DNA from: Phanerodontia chrysosporium
Lineage: Eukaryota > Basidiomycota > Agaricomycetes > Polyporales > Phanerochaetaceae
NCBI GenBank assembly: GCA_001910725.1
Contig: MJGA01000005.1
Location: 744,001-808,000, forward strand
Length of the DNA: 64,000 nucleotides
Reading direction: 5' to 3'
Shown here: one piece after another, positions 22,780-33,441 of the stretch
Layout of the letters: every line of letters starts with the position of its first letter
Numbering within the stretch: position 1 is the stretch's first letter
Notes under the pieces: generated by a model
What the model saw: only the letters and a program-made list of their open reading frames with translations
What the model was told of the DNA's origin: nothing
Database searches by the model: none
Position numbers and translations under genes: made by a program

Positions 22780-23159
22780 TATCGCGACTTGAGTGATGGC
22801 GTGCACGGCAAACTTTCACAACTATTGCTGCAGATTTGTTGCAAACACAGAGTATCACAGCATTGTAATGTAGGTGCAGAGGTTGGCTCGTGCAGTGAGC
22901 GAGGCGGGCGGCGGGCGGCGGGCGGCGGGCGCGGAACGAACGCGAAATCTCATGGCAGGCGCTTCTCTTTCCAGGCGCCGGACGGCAACCCTGGTGGGAA
23001 CCTTGGCGGGAAACACGACTCAACACGGATCCTACTTGGCTGGGCAGCCTCTGGCAGACCACTGAATTTTGTTGACATATGTCATGGGGTACAAATTATC
23101 TAGAGCACATTTCGACTACAAAAGAGGGTACTGCAGACGGAGAAGACCGGCCTGAAGTC
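22780..23159. other. Tfb4 promoter / SNAPC3 3' flank
   Basis: Upstream of the Tfb4 start and downstream of the SNAPC3-like stop, both minus strand. Contains a perfect 7-bp tandem repeat (listed separately). No gene seen. Confidence 0.5.
22904..22931. repeat. Four perfect copies of GCGGGCG
   Basis: A 28-bp stretch made of four head-to-tail copies of the heptamer GCGGGCG, about 125 bp upstream of the Tfb4 ATG. On the minus strand it reads CGCCCGC, a GC-box-like sequence that could bind a zinc-finger activator or form a quadruplex. Confidence 0.9.
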
Positions 23160-24753
23160 TCAACCGTGCCATCCAAACTCGTGTTTGGCCAACGGCACAA
23201 CTTGCACCTTGTCCGCGTTTTCCGGCTTCGGCGGACCCATCCACCGCCAACACGGGGCACAAATGACGAACGGCGTTTCGCCGAGTCTTATGTCCCCGTT
23301 GACCGCGTACACCGCGGGCACCTTGTTACACGCCCTGCAATTCTCTAGCAGCCGCGGGGTTATTTGCGTTGTCAGAGGGAAGCTAGAAACTGGGGGATCT
23401 GACGGATGGTATGCGCTGACGATGTCCCATGAGCCGGCTCCTTCGCGGGGGCGGGGAACGGAGGCAAGCGCACCGTAAATGCTCGATCACGAAGAAGTGC
23501 TCACAATCACCAGCGTGGCAGAGCCAGTAAGGGTGGTGGAGCCTGATCTGGAGAGAGCGGAGGACGGCATCGTGCATCGGAGGGCCCTTCTGTACAGCCG
23601 CACGCTTCTCTTCGGGGAGAAGCTGAAGGCACTCCAGCAATCGACTGAGACAGGCCGATCAGTGGGTGCCACGATGCGGAAGAAGGAAGAAAAAAATGCG
23701 TACTCAGAATAATCTTTTTCGGATTGCCCATCACCATACGCCACATCTTCTAGGCAGATCACCGAGCCAGAACTACCTCGGGCAGACGCTTCTCCCCATG
23801 TTCCACAGGAGCTGGGGGTCGGGGGTTCGGGAATTTCGTTAGAGAGACAGGGAATCACGTCGAAGAGGTCACCCAAGGTGTGCGAGGAAAGCAACACGTG
23901 CTGGGACGACCGCGAGAGGAGCTTGTGTCCCCAGCTCAAACGGTCATACACTGTCACAAACACAAGGGCTTCGCGAGGATCTGATACAGTAGCAGGCAGA
24001 GACAAACATTTCTGATGAGGCAGTTCAGTCCCTGCTTGCTAGGCACACGCACTAAGAGGCACGAGGCGCACCGTGGTCTGCAGCGTGTTATGATCTGACT
24101 GCTTGGGCGGGCGTATGAACAGCGCCGCGTGAAGAGTGAGTCTGAAAACGTGTGAGACATCCGGCGGTGCGCTCCATTCCTCTGGAACTCACGGCCAGCT
24201 CTTGAGACGGACGGCTTCGAGTGAACGTTTGAGAGCAAGGACCTCCAGATGTTCCTGCGACTGCTCGTCGACTGCGGGCCGCTTTCTTTTCTTCCGGGAG
24301 GAAAGCTCAGCGGTGTCGTGGATCGATTGCGTGAACTGCTCATGCGACTTCATGACATGGCCCATAAGGCGTGGATCCGCGATAACATCATGCAAGGGCT
24401 TGTGCAGATCTTGCACGCTATCCTGGTGCCGCACAGGTCAGCGGTCCATCACGTAAATTTGTGGGGATGCCCAGTGAGGGTGTGGCACCGCCGACGGCGT
24501 GGAGGGCGTGGTCCGACCGGAAGAGGGCAGGAAACACGCACCTGCATTCATCTGCTATCGATGCCCGCCGCTCGGCGGGGAGCTCCGCCCAGCCCTGTCT
24601 GGCGTTCTCTGGAAGAGAATCGGCCGACTGGGCGAACACGATGCGGCGCGAGGAGTCTGCGTGCACGAGTTCCTCGACAAACGCAGCGATGCTGATGAGC
24701 TCTGAGGGCGGTCCGAAGCAGGACTCGTTTGCCAGAGTCTGCACACCCGCCAT
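23160..24753 (-). CDS. snRNA-activating protein complex subunit 3 (SNAPC3/SNAP50-like)
   Basis: Start ATG 24753 (MAGVQTLANESCFGPPSE). Middle blocks include LTLHAALFIRPPKQSDHN, a phase-0 splice to KCLSLPATVSDPREALVF, VTVYDRLSWGHKLLSRSSQ, and VICLEDVAYGDGQSEKDYS. The diagnostic part is HHPYWLCHAGDCEHFFVIE followed by CRACNKVPAVYAVNGD and FVICAPCWRWMG: the His/Cys zinc-binding core of SNAP50. It ends KHEFGWHG with stop at 23160-23162. SNAPC3 contacts the proximal sequence element of snRNA genes for both pol II and pol III. A nuclear-signal-like RKKRKR lies near 24280. One junction near 24550/24430 is uncertain: the best donor GTGCGT does not keep phase, while GTGTTT three bases later does. Confidence 0.87.
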
Positions 24754-24978
24754 GTCTGCACGGCCGACGTCCGCTGAGGACCGACGGGCTTTTGGAGCGA
24801 GAGCAAGCCAGACCGAGGGCGGAGGCGCTGGGCGCAAAGTTGACCGGCAGCTGTTTTGCCGGTTGTACCGGGCCGTAAAATACGGGGTAGTGCGGGGTAG
24901 AGAGTCGTTCGACGACCCCGACGGCCAGCTCACCGCTCAGCGACTCTCAGCCCAGTGCCAACCCGTGCGAGTGCATCG
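24754..24978. promoter_or_regulatory. Divergent promoter SNAPC3-like / PrpD
   Basis: 225 bp lie between the two start codons and must contain both promoters. No TATA box seen. GC-rich. Confidence 0.45.
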
Positions 24979-26903
24979 ATGCTGTCCACAGTGCGCTCGA
25001 CCTTACCCCGCTCTTTGCGCGCAGGTGCTCCTCTCGCACGCATCCACAGCGCCGCTGCTCCTCTCCTCGCCAGACAGTCGCTCTCCCTGTCCCGCCCGAC
25101 TCCTGTCCACCTCGCACCCGCACACAGGTCCAGCCTAGGCTTGCGCGCCATGTCGCACCACGCAGATGCCGCAGAGAGTGCCGTCCGTCCAGAGCCCGAC
25201 CGCGTGCTCCAGGACATCGCCGACTACGTACACAACTACAAGATTGACTCTGAGCTGGCATTTGAGACAGCCAGGCTCTGCCTGATCGACACCATCGGGT
25301 GCGGCCTCGAGGGCTTGCGGTTCGAGGCCTGTGCACGTCTGATGGGCCCTGTCGTCGAGGGCACAGTTGTACCGAACGGTAAGTCCGCGAAAAGTGCGAA
25401 CAGAGCAAAAGGGCGTCTTCCTGACCTAAGCCTTACTAGGTACGAAAATCCCGGGCACGAACTACCAGGTCGACCCTATTCGTGGCGCGTTCAATATCGG
25501 CACGCAGATTCGGTGGCTCGACTTCAACGACTGCTGGCTTGCTGCTGAATGGGGGCACCCTTCGGACAACTTGGGTGCCATCCTGGCCGTCGCAGATCAC
25601 CTCGCCCGCAAGGGCCAGCCTCTGACCGTCCGGGACGTGCTCGAGTCCATGATTAAGGCCCATGAAATCCAGGGCCAGCTTGCCCTGTTGAACTCGTTCA
25701 ACCGGGTCGGCCTTGACCACGTCGTGTTGGTCAAAGTGGCTTCCACCGCCGTCGTGTCCAAGCTCTTGTACGTAAACTACACTCTTGCTGTGTCAATCTC
25801 CGTGCTGACTGCTCGCAGGGGGCTCGACCGTGCGCAAACCATTGATGCCATTTCCCAGGCCTGGGTAGACGGGCAGTCTCTGCGGACTTACCGCCACGCT
25901 CCCAACACCCAATCGCGCAAGTCCTGGGCTGCCGGCGATGCCTGCTCCCGTGCAGTGAACCTGGCTTATCTGGTCAAGAAGGGTGAGAAGGGCATGCCCT
26001 CCGTCCTCACTGCGAAGACATGGGGCTTCTATGACGTACTGTTCAAGGTGAGCCCTTCAATAAAGTCCGGTATCTGTATTCGTGTTTACTCATTGACTCC
26101 ATCGTTGTGTCTTAGGGCAAGCCGTTTGAGTTCGCGATGCCTTACACCTCCTACATCATGGAGAACGTGCTCTTCAAGATTTCATATCCTGCCGAGTTCC
26201 ATGCGCAGACTGCCGTCGAGGCTGCGCATATTCTCCACGCGAAGCTGAAGGAGATGGGCAAGAGCTCTGACGACATCAAGAGCATCCGTATCCGTACACA
26301 GGAGGCTGCCATGCGCATCATTAATAAAAAGGGACCCCTGGATAACTTTGCCGATCGCGAGTGCGTCTCTCGTTCATCTCAGCTCTCCATAGACTGTCGC
26401 TGATCACCCTTGACAAACCAACAGCCACGACATCAACTACATGGTTGCTTACCCGCTCATCTTCGGCAAGTTGACGTCCGAGTCGTATACAGACGCGGCA
26501 GCCGCGGACCCCCGGATCGATGCGCTCCGTGCGAAGATTACCTGTGTGGAGGAGAAGCAGTACAGCGTCGACTACCATGACCCGGCGAAGCGCTCCATTT
26601 CGAACGCGATCACCGTTGAACTGAACGATGGAACGGTGCTGCCAGAGGTCGAGGTCGAGTACCCTGTCGGACACAAACGCCGCCGTGCCGAAGGCACCCC
26701 GCTCCTGCTCGCCAAGTTCGAGCGTCACATCGCCGCCCACTTCGACGCGGCCCACCAGAAGAAGTGAGTCATGCATGCTGTGCCCATTGTCGCATCGCTG
26801 ACGTTATCGCACCGTCGATAGGATCTTGGACACTGTCAACGACGCGGCTTCCCTTGCTAAGCTTCCCGTTGACAAGTTCACCGACCTCTTCGTCAAGGCC
26901 TAA
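24979..26903 (+). CDS. Mitochondrial 2-methylcitrate dehydratase (MmgE/PrpD family)
   Basis: ATG 24979 opens an Arg/Ser/Ala-rich presequence ([18 protein letters not shown]) without acids, as for mitochondrial import. Mature blocks: [19 protein letters not shown], then across introns [38 protein letters not shown], the catalytic-core signature of MmgE/Prp[72 protein letters not shown]. Stop at 26901-26903. The enzyme dehydrates 2-methylcitrate in the methylcitrate cycle that clears propionyl-CoA made from odd-chain fats, Val, Ile and Met. Other cycle genes are not in the window. Introns of about 50-60 bp occur near 25381-25438, 25769-25819, 26048-26115, 26360-26424 and 26767-26820. Confidence 0.95.
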
Positions 26904-29900
26904 TTCATGTACTGTATTGTAGTAGCTTCAGGCGGAAATAGGACTGTGTTTGGAACACACCCTTGTCTTCCGATGATCTCGTGTTGGATCTTTCCCCGTT
27001 ATATTCCTTCTCACAGATATTACGTTGGTTCCCTGCTAGGGCGCGCGACGTGCCTCACGCTATCGGGTCTAGAACAAAGCTAGCCCATTTCCTGCCTTTG
27101 GTGTCGTCTTTGCATGGTGTCTTTCCCCATCGAGGACGATATCACGCAGTGCGGGACAGCATGATGTTCGTGCACCAAACAAGCCCTGACCGATCACGCG
27201 ATGACACCGAGTGCATTGTTCAAGGGATTGGTGGGAACCCGCTCGAGACGAATGGGAGCGCACAAGCGCAGGGCCCATCACGACGAGGGCGCACGCCAGC
27301 TGGGGAGGGGGCGGCGCAGCGACAGCTCCGCGAAAAACGGCGTTGCGAGCAGCATGCCCGTTTGTTCGTATGTCGCCGGGGAAGATCAGAAGCCGCTGTT
27401 AGAGTTGGAAGCGATTTGGTCGCTCCGTTGACATGCGACTCCATACGCGGTTTACCCCACGCCGAGCCTGCTCCCTCCGATCCTGCAAGTCTGCGCGGGC
27501 AACGCGCCCGCGCTGCCGACCCAGCAACAGATGGCATCGCACGCAGAGCGTGTCCGCTGGTCATGTGCGGACGCGCACCTTCCTCCGTTCGGCGTGCTCT
27601 TTGTGCGTGCTCGCAGACTGACCCGTGTCCCGGCGAGTTCAGTGTACACCGGCTGACGTCGCCGCCTGATACAAGAGGCCGCTCAGTTGCCCGGGCCAAT
27701 TGTCGAGGCAGTTCCCGACGGCGCGGCAACGGGGGCCACGGGGGGCTGATGAGCTCTGTCGGCGGCGCGGGCAGGCAATTCCAAAGCCCGACACCAGTGA
27801 CTGATGTGCTTCCAGAGGGACTTTGGGCGTCGCGGAAACGTCCTCGAGCCAAGTATGGAGCGCGGTCGTCTGAGCCATGCAGGGCCATCAAGCAGCGATG
27901 TCCGCGCCGGGCAGCGAAGGACATGTGCGCCGTTGTTCGGTGCTAGTTAGCTGCAGGCCTGACAAAGTAACTCCATGTGAAAGGCACCGTCACGGAGCAG
28001 CGCAGTCATGCGGGGCAGGCATCTGGCACGCGGAACAGCTTGTTCGCCGCACTGCGTGGCTGAGTGGGTTCGAGCGCCGCCAGGGATGGTGGGCTTCTCG
28101 CCGAAATAAATTGCATCTGGGCATGGTTAGCCACTGCCACAGCCAAGTCTCCGTATATACTAGTGCAGATCCCACCGCCTTGGGTCTGGGTCGCACGTAC
28201 GTTGGGCCGCGCGCCGCGGTCTCGTGCAGTTCGGAGTGGCTGATGCGTCCGCTGCTGGGCGGCGCTGCCTGTGTCGTACGCCGCCGGAGCGCTGCGTCCG
28301 CCCGAGTGCTGCGGTGGAGGAGGCCTCCTGGCCAGGTGTGCGGAACCGCATCGTCGCTGCACAAGCGATCAGCCTGTAAGCGATCCCGCGAGACTTTAAA
28401 CTCGCGCATCGACGATCGACAAGCGTGTCGTCGGTGGAGGAAGCATGCGAATGCCGCGGGCAAGTGAGCATCGCGACAGTGGGCAATGCAGCAAGGCCGG
28501 GGCGGACGTGCGAGGCACGGCGGGCTCGCGTGCCCCGCCGCTGGGAGGCTGGGCTGCCGCGGCGTCGTCGTCGGTGGCGAAGCAGCATTCGATCGTTGTC
28601 CCGCCACCGCCGTCGGGGTGAGTTCCTGATTCATCTCCGCTGATCTCCGTCGAATCGGCATCACTGCGACGCCAGTTGCAGCTTGGTGGCACTCCGGGAG
28701 GCATGGCTTCAGCTGCGGTGATAGAACACAGTCTCTGTCTACCCCGCTGGCCACCCTGCGTCGCCCGCGTACGCAATTCGACGATCCCAGCTCTCCTCCG
28801 GTCATCAAGGCATCTCCCACCCACGGCCTGCGGCCTGCAGCCTCAGCACGGCACCCCGCCCCGAGGCCTAGGTATACCCCGAGCTCCTAATGGCCTTGCA
28901 AGCTGACAGCCTGTGAGTGGGCCTGATCAGCTCTTTCTGATTAGCTACTACTCCCTCTCGGGCGCGATCCCGGCGGCGATCCAAGACCCCGTTGCCTTCA
29001 CTCGTAATCCGTATGTCGCCCAACAAGGGGTGGCCAAAAACGGAAAAACAACTGTCGCATGCTTATTCGCCACAGTCCCTGAACTGCGCGCCCGACATTG
29101 TTCGTTGCATTGTCTGCTCTCCGGCGACAGACATGTTCCCTGCGCGGACGCGGACAAACGCGAACGTAACCGTCACACCGCCAGAGGGGGAGGCGCAACG
29201 ACGGGCCCGTCACGTCGTGGCAGCTGGGACATCACCGTCGTGGTGGGGATATGATGGTGATGTCCCTAGAGGGCATGAGTCTTGTCTTCCTCCGTGCTCC
29301 TGCGAAAGGCTAGACACACGTCGTGACCTGCTCAGTTTCGGGAGATCCCCGTCTAGCGCACGGAGTAAGATCTCCAAGCGTCTCCGGCCGTGCTTCTGGT
29401 CATTGCAATGCCGCAGGGACTGGGCAATAGAAGGCAAGGATCCCGCTCTTTTGTCCTCACGCTGTGATGTCGAGGACTGTCCACTCTACAGACCCGTCAG
29501 CAATGAGTGGGAATATGGAGGCGACTGGGGTCAAGGGACGCCCTGGCATGTTTCCGTAAGTAATCTGATGATAGAATAGATAGGTGCTACTGCAGTGTAC
29601 GGTGGAGATAATGGTGCGTGCGTACGAGATCCATAACCATGCCTCACGGGATGGCGGGCGCCGTTCTTGGGATATGGAGTGGGGACGAGATATCAGCGGT
29701 GGTGCGCACCTCGTACGTAAGGCCGTGCACAACATCGTCCGATATTGTCTTGCATTTTCGAAGCAGTGCGAAACCTTGTGTCTGGTGCCGCAGCGGTACA
29801 ACACGAGGCAAATGTGAAGTAACAATGATTTATTCTCGTGAATACAGCATGTCTGTTGTCGTCGATGACCTACGGAGGGTTCTGTTATTCCGGAACACAT

Positions 29901-30375
29901 CGGAATGGAGATGTGTATCACAGCACTCCCGTCGCAAGGTCGCCCTTCGCCATAAGAAGCTAGAATACGGAGCAATTTGAGTCGGGGTAGGTTCGACCTA
30001 CACGTAACTAGTTCACACTCTAAAAGATATTATATTTTCCACTGCCTCGTGGCTACGAGCGCCCGGGCGCCATGAATCATCTGCTCGCGGGGTACTGGAG
30101 GAATGACTAGTTCCGATACTCATCTGTGTCACTATCGCCCCATGCATCTGGGAGTGATCCTGGCTGTGTGAAGTAGTGTCTGCTGCGTGGCGGATACGAT
30201 ACACGGGCAGGGTCAAGCAGGTGCCTATGAACAAGCATGGCTTCCTCCTGCGAAGCCGAGATGAATGGATTCTCCGTTTGATGTAAAGTAATCTGGAAAA
30301 TTTATGAAGGTACGTTGGTACACCCTACAGATCTCCACGGTCGATCCCCGATTACGCGGTGATCCGCAGACCTGT
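26904..30375. other. Gene-poor GC-rich region
   Basis: About 3.5 kb without a recognisable gene. Long frames exist on both strands (up to about 330 codons at 26963-27946 plus and 276 at 27990-28820 minus) but they are Arg/Ala/Pro-rich, overlap each other and lack motifs, as expected from high GC. A hairpin is noted at 29226-29266. The right end holds the promoter of the Zn2Cys6 gene. Confidence 0.5.
29226..29266. repeat. 11-bp inverted repeat (hairpin)
   Basis: GGGACATCACC at 29226-29236 is exactly complementary to GGTGATGTCCC at 29256-29266, with a 19-nt loop. It could form a stem in RNA or DNA; no adjacent gene explains it. Confidence 0.7.
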
Positions 30376-33300
30376 ATGTCGACGACCTCTAAATGCTTCC
30401 CGGGAGTTTGTCCCTCCCAATTTCCTCAAAAGCCGCAGGATGCAGAGCGACCCGCCACAGCTCCCTCTCCCTCCTGCCTACCCTACCGCGACCATGTCGG
30501 ACCGACCACAATAGTCAGTGCCCCTGCCCCTTCGCTTTTTGACGCGTCTGTACACCGTGCTGACTCTAACCCTAGTCACTTCGCCGACGACATCTACAAC
30601 GTCCAGCGCACCGTGACCGTCGAGCCGACACCCTCAAACAACCACCCCGCCCCTTCGACCTTTGAGCCCGAACCCGTACAGCGCAAGCGGGGCAAATTTA
30701 CCCGTAGCAAAACTGGCTGCCTGACGTGCAGGACGAAGAAAGTCAAGGTGCGTGTCTCGTCACAAGCCGAATTATTCCTATCTGATTATTATTTTCATTT
30801 CTCAAGTGCGACGAGGAGAAGCCCGACTGCAAACGGTGCCGGGATACCCAGCGCAAGGTCAGTTGCCTCGACGTCGACCCTGTCACGTCCCTAACTCTAA
30901 TTTTACAGTGCACATGGCCCGAAATCGTCCCGACACGAAAGCGCCCTCCCAGGAAGGAGACGAGGCAGTCCGAATCGCCGCTGGACATGAGACCGTCGAC
31001 GGCTGGCTCCTCGGGTCTCTCTGAGGTTTCGACTCCTCCTCCGCGAACGCACTCCCCACCGAAACAATCCGTCATGACCGCGCATTCTCTCTCGCACTCG
31101 TCGCTCTCGCATCCCCAAACAGTTCCTCAGCCTTCGCTCACGCACCGACACATGTGAGTCTGACATCTGCGCCGTTCTTCCGATGGTTCTCTGATCAATT
31201 TCTTTTATCTAGTTCATCATCAAGCATCTCATCTACTCACCAGCGTCAACCGTGCGTGTCATCGCACCCACCGTCTGCGAGCTAGTGTGCTGATCTGAGA
31301 CTTCGATAGGATGATGATGGGCACGACCACGCTGCCATACCCTCTGCATCCTCACGTCCAAGCACCCATGGTTTCAGGCATTCCAAGCATACCTACGCAT
31401 CAATCGGCTCATTCGTCATACCCGTACCGTTACCCCCCGCAATCGCACTATGTACAACAGCCACAATACCCTTCCATGCATGGTCTTTCACGCGTCACGA
31501 CTCATCATAACGAATATGGCTCTGTCAAACTTGAAGATTCTGATCCCCCGGTCAAGTTCGAGGAACATGCGGACGAGTGGCAGTCGACTCACTTCACCCA
31601 GCATGTCGACCCTATACAGCCATTTGTGAGCAATTTTCCCTCCACCCATCCTTCTCGCGACTGACGGCGCAACAGTTCCCGTCCATGCAAGAGAGAGACT
31701 TGGTGGGGCACTCGACTTCTTATGTGCAGTATAGATACCAATCATGAATCATTCTTTCACGTCGCTTTCTAAAGATACGTCATTATTGCCACCATTCGCT
31801 GAGCTTCATGATGGCCCTCCCGTCTGAGAACCCCGTCCTTGCTGCGAACCTCGAACTTGTACTGAGTCGTGCTCCCGGTCTCGACATGGCGGTCGACTCG
31901 CTGCGAAAGGCGCTGCTCGGCACTGCAGCCGTCCATAAATCGTTCCTCGCCTCGCGCTCAGGCGACGCGAAGACCGCTGACGACTCGATGCGACTCGCGA
32001 ACGCGTACCGCTCCCAGTCTGTCCGCCTGCTCAGTAAAGCGTGCCTGACTGCCGACGGCGTCCAAAGCGACTCCACCATCGCTGCCGCCGCGGCAATTGC
32101 CCAGCTGGACGTGAGTGCTTCGACCATTAAGTTGCGGCTGTTTTGAGCTGAGACGACGCGCGTAGATCCTCTCGAGTGGACGTGACTGGGCCACCAACCT
32201 TGACCTCGTGAGGACCGTCGTCAACGCCCGCGGTGGTCCTGCGGTCCTGCTCGCCCGCAGCGCCCGGCCACAGCCCGGCACAATATCTGGCGTGTCCTGT
32301 GCCCGCCTGTTCCTCGAGATCTCTGCGATGTATGACATCTTCGGTGTGTGGGATCACCAGCTTGTGTTATAGCACCGCTAATGGCCCGGAACAGGCTGCC
32401 TTGGAACGGGCAAAAAACCCACGGTCCTGCACCCCGATGCGCATGGCTGGTGGTTAGTCTTCACTATGCATTCCTTCACACCAGACATAGCCTCATCCTC
32501 GTCACAGGCTTCAGGCGGCGAACGACGATGACGGACAGTCGCACGCCGACAAGTGTTTCGGTATCTCGCGCTCGTTCGTCCCGCTACTGTCTCGCGTGCG
32601 TCACCCCCACAGCCTCGATGCAGACCCCCGCTGATTTCCAGGCACCCGTAGGCCGTGTCCTTTGTTTCGGGCGCCTTGGACAAGTACACAGACAAGCAGG
32701 GCCGGCACGACGACGTGCGGTTGATGTACGACGCCCGTGCCCTATACGACGCGCTCGAAAACTGGACAGAGCCAGGCATCGCGCATGAGCGTATCCGCGC
32801 GGGTAACTGCATTTATCGCTGTACAGCACAGGTACGTCGCGCTGGCAGTCCCTGGCAGTGACAGGCCAACGCTGATATCCTCCCGCAGATATTGATCCTG
32901 CGCGACGTGTTCGGGCTCCCGCCGTCGGATACCTCGGTGCAGCGCCTCGTGAATATGGTGCTAGGCCTCGCGGCGGATTGCGGTGCGCAAAGGATGTCCA
33001 TCGAGTAAGTCGTACCCCGTGGTACGCGCGCTGTGCTGACGCAGGAGCGGGATAGCCTCAATTGGCCCATGATTATCGCCGGCTCGCAGACCTTTGGCAC
33101 AGACCGCGCAAGGGTGTTAGACATCTTCGAGTGCTTCCGGTACGTTCCTCTCCGGTGTGGATACCACCAACGCTGCTCACTATCCGAACTTTAGGGAACA
33201 ATGTAAGTGAACGTAATAGGCTTGTCTTTTGCGACGCCGAGCTCATCGAGCGGAATGCCAGGCTGTTACGAGGTAGAGACATCCGCATACATCGTTCTCC

Positions 33301-33441
33301 AGGTACGCCCTTCTTTTCGGCTGCACGCAAATGGGCTCATCATGGTTCCGTTAGGTCTGGAAACGCCTCGACGAAAACTACGCTGGCGCCGACTGGCGAT
33401 CTGTCATGAGGGACGAAAGCCTCGAGGTGCTCATCGCCTGA
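30376..33441 (+). CDS. Zn(II)2Cys6 transcription factor with fungal-specific regulatory domain
   Basis: The DNA-binding cluster CLTCRTKKVK-CDEEKPDCKRCRDTQRK-C follows C-x2-C-x6-C-x6-C-x2-C-x6-C and is spread over three exons (introns 30748-30806 and 30858-30908). A basic linker (TRKRPPRKE), a Pro/Ser/Tyr-rich stretch and then the helical regulatory domain follow: FPSMQERDLVGHSTSY, SFMMALPSENPVLAANLEL, MAVDSLRKALLGTAAVH, GGPAVLLARSA, LEISAMYDIFGCLGTG, FGISRSFVPLLSR, ALYDALENWTEPG, NWPMIIAGSQTFGTDRARV, VWKRLDENYAGADWR, stop 33439-33441. This layout matches the Fungal_trans_2 group. It acts in the nucleus; target genes unknown, and no metabolic cluster adjoins it. ATG 30376 is taken; in-frame ATG 30304 is an alternative. 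At least ten introns. Confidence 0.9.

Noticed and set aside
26963..27946. Open frame of about 330 codons on the plus strand
   Set aside because: Arg/Ala/Pro/Ser-rich without motifs, overlaps equally long frames on the other strand, and starts at a non-ATG codon; explained by high GC.
27990..28820. Open frame of 276 codons on the minus strand
   Set aside because: Starts at GTG, composition is noise-like, no splice or domain support.
29989..30004. GTAGGTTCGACCTAC as a tRNA T-arm
   Set aside because: It is a simple 6-bp palindromic hairpin; no A box or cloverleaf upstream.
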